Translations under genes and position numbers: made by a program
Notes under the pieces: generated by a model
What the model was told of the DNA's origin: nothing
The model's input: only the letters and a program-made list of their open reading frames with translations
The model's database searches: none
Part shown: positions 1 to 8,170 of the stretch, one piece after another
How the letters are laid out: each line of letters opens with the position of its first letter
Position numbering within the stretch: the stretch's first letter is position 1
Assembly: GCA_040217175.1 (NCBI GenBank)
Contig: JAVJNT010000001.1
Coordinates: 186,001-250,000, forward strand
Source of the DNA: Phycisphaerales bacterium
Lineage (GTDB): Bacteria > Planctomycetota > Phycisphaerae > Phycisphaerales > UBA1924
Direction: 5' to 3'
DNA length: 64,000 bases

Positions 1-1443
1 GATGGGGCCATCTTCGCTCGGCGAGCGTTCCATGAGGCGGCGGACGCCGAGCTCCCAGCCCACCGCATCGAGAAGCGTCGGATGCATCCACCGGAAGCCG
101 GCTTCTCCGAGCCTGGTCGGCTCGGCCCGCGTCGAGGCGAGCAGCATGTCGCCGGCCATCTCCTCGCCGAGGGCCATTCGAGCGGCTCCCGCCGGTAGGC
201 CGAGTATGGCTGGACGGCGAGCCGCCTCGGCGATGGCACTGCTGACGTCGTTCGCCGTCGCTGCGTCGGGTGCGCAGACGTTGACGGCGCCCGCGAGTCC
301 GTCGTTCTCGATGGCGTGGAGCACGGCGCCGATCGCGTCGTCGAGACCGATCCAAGGCCACCACTGGCGGCCGGTGCCGATGGGTCCGCCCAGGCCGAAC
401 TTCGTCGGCGTCATCAGGGCCTTCAGAGCGCCCCCGCCCGAGCCCAGCACCATGCCGAAGCGGGCGAAGACCACGCGGACGCCCGCGGACTCGGCCGGCC
501 GGGCGGCGGCTTCCCAGGCTCGCACGAGATCGGCGAGGAAGCCGTCGCCCCATCCCGCGTCTTCGGTCAGCGGCTCGTCGCCTCGGTCTCCGTATGCGTG
601 CACCCCCGAGGCATTGATCAACACCTTCGGTCGCTCCGACGCCGGCAGCGAGGCCATCGTCTTGGCGAGCAGCGACGTGGGCTGCACGCGGCTGCGGCAG
701 AGCTGTTCCTTGCGCTTGTCCGTCCAGCGCCCGTCGGCGATGTTCTCGCCACAAAGGTTGATGACGACGTCGACGCCGGACAGCGTGAAGGGGGAAATCT
801 CCGAGGCTGCCGGATCCCAGTGGCGTTGCGCGATGCCGTCGATCGGGTCGGGTTCGGCCCGTCCACGCACGAGGCGGATCACCTTGTGGCCGCCAGTCGA
901 CAGGAACGCGGCAAGCGCCGAGCCGATCATGCCGCTTGAGCCAGCGATCGCGATGGTCAGTCGTTCGGCCGATCGTACGTGCCGGGCAAGGTCCGCACGC
1001 GTTCGTTCGTGCCGGAACCAGAACAGCCGACCCAGATCGGCCGCCAGCTTGCCACCGAGTAGCACCGAGCCGAGAAACCCAGCCGGAGCCTCGTACTCGA
1101 TCCGGTCATCGAGCCGGCTGCGGCCATTGCCTTCGTCGCTGAATTCGTGTCGGTGTGTCCAGCTCCCGAACGGACCGCTAAGCTGTCGGTCGCTGAAGCC
1201 GTGCGGCGGATCGTGGTCGAAGTGCTCGGCCACCCAGGGCATGCTCACGGGCCCGAGGCCGATCATCAGCCGGGCGATCGCATCGTTGCCGATGCGTGGG
1301 TGATCCTTCCCACGCTTCCGTTCGGCAATCGTCACGCGTTGCCAGGGCGGCGTCAGTCGCTCCAGCGCCCCGGCGTTGGCGTGCCACTCGTAGAGCGTCC
1401 GGGCGTCGCAGGGCATGGTCGAACTGGCATGGAAGGACTTCAT
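1..1443 (-). CDS. SRPBCC-SDR39U1 (YfcH-like) NAD(P)-dependent epimerase family protein, 3' end missing
   Basis: The frame is open from an ATG at 1443 to the window edge (481 codons, no stop), so the C-terminus is cut off. Residues 1-150 look like an SRPBCC (START-like) domain, beginning MKSFHASSTMP. From about residue 162 the Rossmann motif LTIAIAGSSGMIGSAL, with its GxxGxxG spacing, opens an extended short-chain dehydrogenase/epimerase domain of the TIGR01777 (SDR39U1/YfcH) family, including VVINLCGENIADGRW and VLINASGVHAYG. The last visible residues (GFRWMHPTLLDAVGWELG) match the end of this family, so only a few residues should be missing. Fusion of SRPBCC to the epimerase is known in this family. 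The substrate is unknown and no metabolic role can be inferred from the neighbours. It is divergent from the cyclodeaminase-like gene across 73 bases. Confident for the family. Confidence 0.85.
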   Translation of the reverse strand, partial: MKSFHASSTMPCDARTLYEWHANAGALERLTPPWQRVTIAERKRGKDHPRIGNDAIARLMIGLGPVSMPWVAEHFDHDPPHGFSDRQLSGPFGSWTHRHEFSDEGNGRSRLDDRIEYEAPAGFLGSVLLGGKLAADLGRLFWFRHERTRADLARHVRSAERLTIAIAGSSGMIGSALAAFLSTGGHKVIRLVRGRAEPDPIDGIAQRHWDPAASEISPFTLSGVDVVINLCGENIADGRWTDKRKEQLCRSRVQPTSLLAKTMASLPASERPKVLINASGVHAYGDRGDEPLTEDAGWGDGFLADLVRAWEAAARPAESAGVRVVFARFGMVLGSGGGALKALMTPTKFGLGGPIGTGRQWWPWIGLDDAIGAVLHAIENDGLAGAVNVCAPDAATANDVSSAIAEAARRPAILGLPAGAARMALGEEMAGDMLLASTRAEPTRLGEAGFRWMHPTLLDAVGWELGVRRLMERSPSEDGPI

Positions 1444-1505
1444 CCGTCAGCATGATCCCCGCCCCGCTCGCCCAAGGCCAGCGAGTGGGTCCGTGTCAGG
1501 GTGAG

Positions 1506-1511
1506 TAGAGT
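1506..1511 (+). promoter_or_regulatory. -10 element (TAGAGT) of a probable leaderless promoter
   Basis: TAGAGT lies 5 bases before the ATG at 1517 with no Shine-Dalgarno sequence between. The predicted transcription start is at or next to the ATG. No convincing -35 was seen. This is one of eight such sites in the window. Confidence 0.45.
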
Positions 1512-1516
1512 GCTGC

Positions 1517-2173
1517 ATGGCCAACTCACCTAGTACCGCTACGGAAACCGGCAACGCCCGAATCGGTTCGCAATCGGTCGGCGACCTGCTCTCGGCGATC
1601 GCTGAGAAGACGCCAGCCCCCGGCGGTGGGGCGGTCGTCGGGGCCGTGGGTGCCCTAAGCGCCGCTCTGGCTGGCATGGTCATTGCCTATAGCCGGGACA
1701 AGAAGAGCCTGACGCGCCACGCGCCGGCCCACGCCGTCGTCGGCGACCGCTGTGCCGCCGCGAGCTGCAAGCTGCTCGAGCTGGCCGATGCCGACGCGGC
1801 TGCCTACGCCGAACTCAACGCGCTGCAGCGACTCGACCCCGACGATCCAGAACGCATCGAGAAGCTCGGCGCCGCCGCCAAGCGGTGCATCGATATCCCC
1901 TTGGACGTGCAGCGCATCTGCCTGAGTCTGCTCGAAGGATTCGAGGAGCTCGCGCCCATCGCCAACGAGTACCTGCTGAGCGATCTCAAGATTGCTGCGA
2001 TCTTGGCCGAAGCCGCCGTCCGCGCCAGCGACTGCAACATCGAGGTCAACGCGCCGACGCTCGGCAGCGCCGTCTCACCCGAGGCCGAGCGCGACGCACA
2101 GGCCACGAGCCTCCAGGCCATCGAACGAGCGAAGAACCTGCTGCGATCGGTCGAGGCCCTGATCGACGACTAG
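1517..2173 (+). CDS. cyclodeaminase/cyclohydrolase family protein (FTCD_C domain)
   Basis: 218 aa; the whole protein is one FTCD_C domain (Pfam PF04961). The signature TPAPGGGAVVGAVGALSAAL is at residues 33-52, followed by the all-helical domain typical of the family. Stand-alone members are about 210 aa and include methenyltetrahydrofolate cyclohydrolase (FchA); fused members are the cyclodeaminase half of formiminotransferase-cyclodeaminase. Either way the expected role is in cytosolic one-carbon folate metabolism, but the exact reaction cannot be read from sequence. No glutamate formiminotransferase or folate gene is adjacent. The gene is convergent with the coiled-coil gene, its stop only 10 bases from that gene's stop. 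The ATG start is supported by the TAGAGT element 5 bases upstream. Confidence 0.85.
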   Translation: MANSPSTATETGNARIGSQSVGDLLSAIAEKTPAPGGGAVVGAVGALSAALAGMVIAYSRDKKSLTRHAPAHAVVGDRCAAASCKLLELADADAAAYAELNALQRLDPDDPERIEKLGAAAKRCIDIPLDVQRICLSLLEGFEELAPIANEYLLSDLKIAAILAEAAVRASDCNIEVNAPTLGSAVSPEAERDAQATSLQAIERAKNLLRSVEALIDD

Positions 2174-2183
2174 CGCAGGACGA

Positions 2184-4301
2184 CTAGCGGCCGGCCTTCT
2201 TCCTCGCAGGAGCCTTCTTGGTAGCGGGCTTCTTGGTGGTTGCCTTCTTGGTGGTCGCCTTCTTCGAGGCCGGCTTCTTCGGCGCCGCCTTCTTGGTCAC
2301 CGTCGCGGTTGCCGGGCTTGCCGTCGCCTTCTTGGAGACCTTCTTCGTCGACTTCTTCGTGATCGATGCTGCTGCGACTGCGTTCGTCGGCGCCGATGCC
2401 GCTTCCGGGGCGGCTGGCGTCGCCTTGGCGACCGCCGGCTTCTTGCCCGACGTCCGCTCGGCCAGGTCCTGCATCAAGTTGGCGAGCTTGTTCAGTTGAT
2501 CGACGCTGCTGGGTGCCGCCGGCTTGCTGATGGCCGCCCGCGTCTCCTTCTCGACCTGCCGCGCAGCCTCGATGTCTTCCCGCAGCCCGAGACGCGCTCG
2601 CTCGGCACGCTTGGCCTCGGCGCTCAGCGCCGTCAGGCTCTCCTTCAGCTCGCCCTTGAGCCTTGTCTCGAGCGTCTTCCAAGCCTGGTCGAGGGCCTGG
2701 CGCGCCTGCGTCGCCTTGGCGTCGAGCTTCTCGCTCTCGATCTTGGCCTTGTGGATCGCCTTGTCGGCCGCCTTGTCAGCCGCGGCGTTGGCCCTCTTCT
2801 CGGCCCGCTTCTCCGACTCTTCGATCAGATCGGCCAACGCCGCACGCTTGGCTTCGGCCTCCTCGGAAGCGGTCTTGAGCGTGTCCAGATGCCGCTTGAC
2901 CTCGGTCGCCGGCGCGCGCATCGCCTCGTCGAGTTCTGCACGCCGCTGGCTGAGCTGCCCCTCGGCCTGCTCGCAGAGCTTGGTTGCCAGAGAGATCGAC
3001 TGCTGCAGGCCGTCGCGCTGCTCGACGAGCCGATCAAGCCACAGCCCCGCGCTCTCGATCGACTCGCTCAGTGCCTTGCGGCTCTCCTCGGCCTGCCGAC
3101 GCGCCCGCTCGCCGGCGGTCGCCACGTCGTCCATCTGCTCCATCGCCGCCATGGCCTGGGCCGCGACGGCCGCCAGCGTTCCATCCGCTGGCTTGGACGA
3201 TCCGGCGCCGGTCGACTCGATCAGTGCTTCCGCGCGCTCGCATAGCGACTCGATGCCGTCCAGGTCGAGCTCGAACACGCCGCGGGCCTTGGTGTCGATC
3301 TGGTCGACGCGGTCCAGCACGGCGTCGGCGTTCGCCTCGGCCTCGGCCAGCTTGGGCGCGATCTCACGCTCGATCCGCTCGCCCACTTCGTCAACACGCT
3401 CGCCGGCCTGGGCATCGCTCGTGGCAATAACCTGGGCCAGCCGGCCCTCGGCGTCCTCGATGAGCGACGCCAGCCGCTGGCTCAGCCCCTCGATCCGCTC
3501 GGCCATCGCGGCCTCGGCCGCCTTGCGCTCGCTGCCAATCGCCTCGACCGAGTCGTTGCGGGCCTGCCCGATCTCATGGGCCGCGGTCGAGTGCTCTTGG
3601 GCGATCGCCCGCTGGGCCTCGTCGGCTCGATCCTGCACGGCCCGAAGCCCGGCGTCTGCCTCGCTCTTGGCGTTCTCGGCGACCCGCTGCAAGGCCTCGA
3701 CCGCCTTGGCCCGCGCCTCGGCCAGGTCGGCCCGTCCGCGATCGACGAACGTCGTGAGCGTCTCGCCACGATCGTCCAGTTCGTTGGCCCGCTTCTCGGC
3801 GACCTCCTCGACCCGTGCGATCGCCTCGTCCACGGCCGCCGTCCCGGCCTCGAAGATCCGCTGGCGGGCCCGGTCGTCCATCTCCTTGATGCGGCGCTCG
3901 GCCGTCACGGCCCGCTCGGCCGCCGCCTCGGCCCGCTTGGCCGTCGACTCGGCGCTCTCCAGCCGCTGCGTGAGCGTGCTGAGCATCTCGCCGGCCTTGG
4001 CCAGCTTCTTGTCGACGGCGGGAAGCACCTCGCCGATGGCCCGCAGGCTCCGGCTGGCGTCCACGGCGGTCCGCCGCAGGTGCTCGCCCTCGGTCGTCGC
4101 GGCGGCAAGCAGCTTTCGGAGCGCCTGGGCGTAGTCCTCGAAGGCCACCCGATCGACCACGCGCGGCGAGACGAACACCTCCTCGGGCGTCCGGACACGC
4201 GGGTAGCGGGCGTGGCCGGGGGCTCCCGGCTCTCCCTCGGCCCCGCTGGCCTCGGTCTGCTGGCTACCGGCGGGCGAATCAGTCGGCGAATAGGGGGCCA
4301 T
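2184..4301 (-). CDS. very long coiled-coil protein with histone-H1-like basic C-terminal tail
   Basis: 705 aa. The ATG at 4301 is chosen because AGGAG sits 6 bases upstream; an in-frame ATG at 4439 has no such site and would add 46 residues of unlikely composition. Residues 1-60 are a short Pro/Gly/Glu-rich head containing VSPRVVDRVAFEDYAQAL. From about residue 60 to 560 there is nearly unbroken Ala/Glu/Arg-rich heptad coiled coil with no membrane segment. The last 60 or so residues are Lys/Ala/Pro/Thr repeats (KKATTKKPATKKAPARKK), which closely resemble linker-histone H1 tails and bacterial H1-like proteins. No enzymatic domain is visible. Inference: a DNA-binding, nucleoid-organising or SMC-like structural protein. 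A cytoskeletal or cell-surface role cannot be excluded. Its promoter faces that of the small membrane gene at 4427. Confidence 0.8.
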   Translation of the reverse strand: MAPYSPTDSPAGSQQTEASGAEGEPGAPGHARYPRVRTPEEVFVSPRVVDRVAFEDYAQALRKLLAAATTEGEHLRRTAVDASRSLRAIGEVLPAVDKKLAKAGEMLSTLTQRLESAESTAKRAEAAAERAVTAERRIKEMDDRARQRIFEAGTAAVDEAIARVEEVAEKRANELDDRGETLTTFVDRGRADLAEARAKAVEALQRVAENAKSEADAGLRAVQDRADEAQRAIAQEHSTAAHEIGQARNDSVEAIGSERKAAEAAMAERIEGLSQRLASLIEDAEGRLAQVIATSDAQAGERVDEVGERIEREIAPKLAEAEANADAVLDRVDQIDTKARGVFELDLDGIESLCERAEALIESTGAGSSKPADGTLAAVAAQAMAAMEQMDDVATAGERARRQAEESRKALSESIESAGLWLDRLVEQRDGLQQSISLATKLCEQAEGQLSQRRAELDEAMRAPATEVKRHLDTLKTASEEAEAKRAALADLIEESEKRAEKRANAAADKAADKAIHKAKIESEKLDAKATQARQALDQAWKTLETRLKGELKESLTALSAEAKRAERARLGLREDIEAARQVEKETRAAISKPAAPSSVDQLNKLANLMQDLAERTSGKKPAVAKATPAAPEAASAPTNAVAAASITKKSTKKVSKKATASPATATVTKKAAPKKPASKKATTKKATTKKPATKKAPARKKAGR
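2187..2345 (-). repeat. low-complexity coding repeat for the lysine-rich tail
   Basis: On the plus strand this stretch is a run of near-repeats of GCCTTCTTGGTGG and similar units (reverse complements of Lys-Lys-Ala/Pro/Thr codons). It encodes the H1-like tail. Such runs are prone to slippage, so tail length may vary between strains. Confidence 0.6.
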
Positions 4302-4414
4302 GAGCGTCTCCTGGTGCCGCAGGGCCATCGGCAAGCCAACTGGGTGGCCTGCAAAGACGGGTCGCCATGCTATCCGGCTAGGAGGTCCCCGAAACGACCC
4401 GCAACCGACAGCCG

Positions 4415-4420
4415 TAACCT
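4415..4420 (+). promoter_or_regulatory. -10 element (TAACCT) of a probable leaderless promoter
   Basis: TAACCT is followed by 6 bases and then the ATG at 4427, so the predicted start of transcription is the A of the ATG. No Shine-Dalgarno is present. No clear -35 was seen. Confidence 0.5.
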
Positions 4421-4426
4421 TCTGCG

Positions 4427-4690
4427 ATGTTCCGGCCAATCCGCAGAGACACGCCGCGTGGCGAAGCGGTCTACCGCCTCGAGTTCGGCATCGAGCTCGT
4501 GCTCCTCTATACGCCGTTGTTCCTGGTGATGTACTACGGCGAGCACGTCCTGACGTTGCTGAACGAGAGCGGTGTCAGCGCGGCCGACCTCTTCATTCCG
4601 CCGCTGTGGTTGGTCGCGGCCGCAACCTTGCTCGGCGGCATCGGCATGGCCTACGACGGCTGGTGGCACTTGCGGAAGATCGACGGCTGA
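4427..4690 (+). CDS. small two-helix membrane protein of unknown function
   Basis: 87 aa. Two hydrophobic segments are visible, about residues 20-40 (FGIELVLLYTPLFLVMYYG) and 58-75 (PLWLVAAATLLGGIGMAY), with a basic N-terminus (MFRPIRRDTPRGE), so an inner-membrane location is expected. The family was not recognised. The stop is 1 base from the stop of the convergent DNA ligase gene. The start is supported by the TAACCT element exactly 6 bases upstream. Coding is supported by the coherent membrane topology and by the absence of a competing good frame, but the gene is short. Confidence 0.65.
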   Translation: MFRPIRRDTPRGEAVYRLEFGIELVLLYTPLFLVMYYGEHVLTLLNESGVSAADLFIPPLWLVAAATLLGGIGMAYDGWWHLRKIDG

Positions 4691-4691
4691 C

Positions 4692-6302
4692 TTACTCCTG
4701 GCTCTCCGCGAGCCGTCGCAATGCCTGGAGTTGATCCGCTTCCTCCGCCTTCTTGTCCTCCCGCCACTTCAAGATCCTCGGAAACCGCACCGCCAGCCCG
4801 CTCTTGTGCCTGGTCGAGACCTGCACGCCCTCGAACCCGAGCTCGAAGACCTGCACCGGCTTCACCTCGCGCACGGGTCCGGCCCGACGGACCGTGTTGC
4901 GGCGGATCCAGTTGTCGACGCGTTCGATCTCCTCGTTCGTCAGACCGCTGTACGCCTTGGCGAAGTTCACCAGCTCGCCCTCGTGCCACAGCGCGAAGGT
5001 GTAGTCGGTGTACAGCCCCGCCCTTCGTCCGCTGCCGTGCTGGGCCATCACGAGCACGGCGTCGAGGGTCATGGGCCCGATCTTCCACTTCCACCAGCCG
5101 GTGCCGCCCTCGGGCTTGGTGCGGCCGATGCCGTACACGCCATCGAGGTGCTTGAGCATCAGCCCCTCGACCCGCCGCTCGCGGCTCTGCTCGCGGAGCG
5201 ATGCCAGATCCTCCCACGTCGGCTCGTCCACCGACACGGTCGAGTCGATGGTGGGGGCGGGCAGGTCGAGATAGGCCAGGATGTTGCGCCGCTCGCGCAG
5301 CGTCGAGCCGCGCACGTCGTGCCCATCGAACCGCAGCACGTCGAAGGCCCGCAGCACGATGCGGCGCTCGTCGAACATCGGGAGCTGGCCCGCTGTCTTC
5401 GCCTTGCGATTCAGCCGCGTCTGCAGGAACGCGAACGGCGCGGGCCGGTCGCCCTCCCAGCCCAGCACCTCGCCGTCGAGCACCGTCCCTCCCGGCAGAT
5501 GACGAGCCGCGACCAGGATCTCGGGAAACTGCTCGCCCACGTCCTCCTCGCCGCGCGACCAGAGCATGGGCGGGCCGTCGTGGGGCACGATGAGCTGGGC
5601 CCGGATGCCGTCGTACTTCCACTCGGCCAGCCACGCGCTGCGATCGCCCAGGGTGTCTTTTGGCTTGTCATCCAACTGGTGAGCCAAGTAAAACGGCAGC
5701 GGCCGGGCGATGTCCTCGCCCGCGTCCTCGCTCGTGACCGACTCGTACCACTGGGCCGTCGGGTCCATGCGCCCGCTCATGCGCGCCGCGACGATGGCCG
5801 GCTCAAGGTCGTGCGCCATGGCGATGGCGCGCACGACCATCTTCTTCTGCACGCCCACGCGCAGCCCGCCTCGGATCAGCTTCTGGTACACGTACCGCTG
5901 CCGGGCGTCCATCTCGCGCCACGCGTCGAGGATGATCGCCCTGCGTGCAGCATCGTCGCTGGTCGCCAGCGGCACGATGGAAGACTCGTAGATCTCCGTA
6001 AGCGACGCATCGCTGCCCCGTCCAGGATCGGGCAGGAGCAGCGCGATGGTCTCGCTGAAGTCGCCGACCGACGCGTAGCTCGCATCGACCAGCCAGCCCG
6101 GCAGCCCGGTGATCTCCAGCGTCATCTCGTACAGCAGCTTCGTCGGCACCGTCCGCAGCACCCGCTGGCCGCTCAGGAAATACGCCGCGATCGCCGCGTC
6201 GCTGGGGCTTGCGCTCTTGAAGTACGCCGCCATCGCCGCCAGCTTCTCGCTGGTCGCGGTCGTCGCGTCGATCGCGTCGTAAAACTCGGTGAAGGCGCGC
6301 AT
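4692..6302 (-). CDS. ATP-dependent DNA ligase, PP_1105 (DNA-damage-response) type
   Basis: 536 aa. The N-terminal ligase domain starts MRAFTEFYDAID. The adenylation motif AEWKYDGIRAQL carries the catalytic lysine near residue 228, and downstream are the nucleotidyltransferase motifs (DGEVLGWEG, EGLMLKHLDG, WWKWK) and the OB-fold. Length and motifs fit the bacterial ATP-dependent ligase that travels with an exonuclease, a DEXH helicase (Lhr-like) and a metallophosphoesterase. The exonuclease gene lies directly upstream: its TGA is immediately followed by this gene's ATG, so they are translationally coupled. The helicase and phosphoesterase are not in the window. The role is nick sealing in a DNA repair pathway; the replicative ligase is normally a separate NAD-dependent LigA. 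Confidence 0.92.
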   Translation of the reverse strand: MRAFTEFYDAIDATTATSEKLAAMAAYFKSASPSDAAIAAYFLSGQRVLRTVPTKLLYEMTLEITGLPGWLVDASYASVGDFSETIALLLPDPGRGSDASLTEIYESSIVPLATSDDAARRAIILDAWREMDARQRYVYQKLIRGGLRVGVQKKMVVRAIAMAHDLEPAIVAARMSGRMDPTAQWYESVTSEDAGEDIARPLPFYLAHQLDDKPKDTLGDRSAWLAEWKYDGIRAQLIVPHDGPPMLWSRGEEDVGEQFPEILVAARHLPGGTVLDGEVLGWEGDRPAPFAFLQTRLNRKAKTAGQLPMFDERRIVLRAFDVLRFDGHDVRGSTLRERRNILAYLDLPAPTIDSTVSVDEPTWEDLASLREQSRERRVEGLMLKHLDGVYGIGRTKPEGGTGWWKWKIGPMTLDAVLVMAQHGSGRRAGLYTDYTFALWHEGELVNFAKAYSGLTNEEIERVDNWIRRNTVRRAGPVREVKPVQVFELGFEGVQVSTRHKSGLAVRFPRILKWREDKKAEEADQLQALRRLAESQE

Positions 6303-7424
6303 TCAGTCGCCCTCGCCTTCACTGTTGCTCGCGACCTCTTCCTCCGCCTCGCCCCGGTACCGCGTCGGCACGACGAACGTGTCCAGCCCCCGCGTCTCGG
6401 CGAGGTACCGCGCCAGCGGCTCGCTCGCCCCGTGCGTCACGCCGACCGACTTCGCACCGCTTGCCTCGACGATGCCCAAGAGCCCCGGCCAGTCCGCGTG
6501 GTCGCTGATCACGCAGCCATGATCGAACGACCGCCACCGCCGCCGCCCGCGCACCACCATGAAGCCGCTGGCCATGCTCGTGCGCGTCGAGCCAAAGCTC
6601 CGCAGCCATGGCGAACCGAGGATCCCCGGCGGCGCGATGATCATCGCCACGCCACGCAGGCCCTTGCGCGCCTTCTGCGTCGTATGCACCACCTCGGGCA
6701 GCTCGATCCCCTCGGCCTCGTAGTCCGGGATCAGCTTCTCGATCGCCCCATGCACGCCGATCGGCCCGATGCTCGGGTCCAGCCCGGCGAGCACCCGCTG
6801 GGCCTTCCCGAGCCCGTACGCCATCACGATGCTCGTGCGCCCGTTGGCGGCGTTGGACTTCCACCAGTCGTTGAGCTTCGCGAATTCCTCGCGCGGATCC
6901 GGCCACCGATAGATCGGCAGCCCGAACGTGCTCTCGATCAGCAGCACGTCGCTCGCGACCGGCTCGAATCGCGCGCACGTCGGGTTGGGATCTTCTGGCC
7001 GAGCCGTGAAGTTGCAATCGCCCGTCACGCCCCACGTGCGCTCGTCGGCCGGCTGATCGCTCTCGATCACCCGCAGCCGCACCTGCGCCGACCCCAGCAC
7101 GTGCCCGGCCGGGAAGAACGTCACCTCGACCGCGCCACCCTCGCCCTCGACCCCGCCCTCGACCCGGAACGGCTCGCCGTACGCGTGCCCCTCGATCACC
7201 GCGTCCTTGCCCATGCGCGTCTGCAAGACGCCCACGCCCGGCTTCGAGCACAGGTACTTCTCGCTCCCTCGAAACGCGTGGTCCGCGTGCGCATGCGTGA
7301 TGATCGCCAGCGGCGCGGGCCGCCAGGGGTCGATCATGGCCAGGGGTTCACGCCCGCCGACGTCGACCGCCAGCCCACCGGGGGCGGCGGTGACGAGCGG
7401 CGGCGGGGTGTTCCGATCGGCCAT
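6303..7424 (-). CDS. ligase-associated DNA damage response exonuclease (metallo-beta-lactamase fold)
   Basis: 373 aa. The metal-binding motif THAHADHA near residue 43 and further histidines (FPAGHVLGSAQV; HADW near the C-terminus) identify the metallo-beta-lactamase/beta-CASP-like fold of TIGR04122. Family knowledge: this protein is encoded next to the PP_1105-type ligase and acts as a nuclease in the same repair pathway. Here it is the upstream gene of a two-gene operon with the ligase, stop and start codons abutting. The ATG at 7424 has TAGCCT 5 bases upstream, suggesting leaderless initiation; a weak GAGG immediately upstream is too close to be a normal ribosome binding site. Confidence 0.9.
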   Translation of the reverse strand: MADRNTPPPLVTAAPGGLAVDVGGREPLAMIDPWRPAPLAIITHAHADHAFRGSEKYLCSKPGVGVLQTRMGKDAVIEGHAYGEPFRVEGGVEGEGGAVEVTFFPAGHVLGSAQVRLRVIESDQPADERTWGVTGDCNFTARPEDPNPTCARFEPVASDVLLIESTFGLPIYRWPDPREEFAKLNDWWKSNAANGRTSIVMAYGLGKAQRVLAGLDPSIGPIGVHGAIEKLIPDYEAEGIELPEVVHTTQKARKGLRGVAMIIAPPGILGSPWLRSFGSTRTSMASGFMVVRGRRRWRSFDHGCVISDHADWPGLLGIVEASGAKSVGVTHGASEPLARYLAETRGLDTFVVPTRYRGEAEEEVASNSEGEGD

Positions 7425-7429
7425 GCCTC

Positions 7430-7435
7430 AGGCTA
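7430..7435 (-). promoter_or_regulatory. -10 element (TAGCCT) of a probable leaderless promoter
   Basis: On the minus strand TAGCCT is followed by GAGGC and then the ATG at 7424. It lies in the 35-base gap after the upstream hypothetical gene, so the repair operon probably has its own promoter. Confidence 0.4.
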
Positions 7436-7459
7436 TCGCCCGAGCCGACCGCAGCGCGC

Positions 7460-8170
7460 TCATGCCGACTTGGCGACGACGCCCAACGGCCTGGCCTCGA
7501 CGCTCGAACCGGTCTTGCCCATCGCATTCGTCCCGAACGGGAACGTCCGCTCGTCCGACCACTCGCCCGTCTTCCCGTTGGTCCGCAGCGCCCGCACCTG
7601 GTAGCTAATGCTGCGCAGACCGCTGGGCACGTTGTCGTCGACGATCTTGCGCTTGGGCGTGACCGCCACCGGCTCCCACGGCGATGCCTCGCCCTCGATC
7701 GGCTGGCAGCGGCGGCGGACTTCGTACACCAGGTTTCCGCGGCCGTCGTCATCGATGGCGAAGGTCAGCTCCAGCTCGCCGTAGGTCTTGGGCCTGATCT
7801 TGAGCCTCGTCGGGGCCGCGGGCCTGGGCAGGGGTCCCTTGCGGTCGGGCTTCTCGATGCCCGCCCGGAGGTACACCTCCGGATCGCGCGAGGCCCGCGC
7901 CAGCCCGTCGATCATCGAGCTCAGCCCGCCGAAGGTCCGCCGCAAGCCGCCGATGGCAGCCCGGTTGGCCCGAACGGCGCCGGCGAGCTCGAAGCGCAGC
8001 TGCTGCACGCGGGCGTGGGCCGCCATCGCCTCCTCGTACTCGCGGCCGAACCGCTGGACCTGGGCGTCGCTCAGGCCGAAGGAAGAGGGGTCGGCCTTGG
8101 CCCAGTGGTCGCGCACGCGTTGCATCTGGTTCAGGAACGACTTCTGGGCCTTGTCGGCTCGGCGCGGCAT
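7460..8170 (-). CDS. hypothetical protein with helical N-terminus and fibronectin-III-like C-terminus
   Basis: 236 aa. The ATG at 8170 is preferred because GGGAG lies 8 bases upstream; an in-frame ATG at 8230 is possible. No signal peptide or membrane segment. Residues 1-100 are Ala/Arg-rich and probably helical. Residues 110-220 (RLKIRPKTYGELELTF, VYEVRRRCQ, ISYQVRALRTNGKTGEWSDERTF) have the alternating strands and closing WS/TGEWSD pattern of a fibronectin type III-like beta sandwich. The protein family was not recognised. It lies upstream of the exonuclease/ligase pair on the same strand; a functional link is possible but unsupported. Confidence 0.65.
   Translation of the reverse strand: MPRRADKAQKSFLNQMQRVRDHWAKADPSSFGLSDAQVQRFGREYEEAMAAHARVQQLRFELAGAVRANRAAIGGLRRTFGGLSSMIDGLARASRDPEVYLRAGIEKPDRKGPLPRPAAPTRLKIRPKTYGELELTFAIDDDGRGNLVYEVRRRCQPIEGEASPWEPVAVTPKRKIVDDNVPSGLRSISYQVRALRTNGKTGEWSDERTFPFGTNAMGKTGSSVEARPLGVVAKSA

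Noticed and set aside
2-1303. A 433-codon plus-strand frame at the left edge
   Set aside because: Antisense to the SRPBCC-SDR39U1 gene, which has an intact GxxGxxG motif and family-typical C-terminus.
4572-7604. A 1010-codon plus-strand frame across the ligase and exonuclease genes
   Set aside because: Antisense to two genes with clear catalytic motifs; its product is Arg/His/Pro-rich and has no family features.
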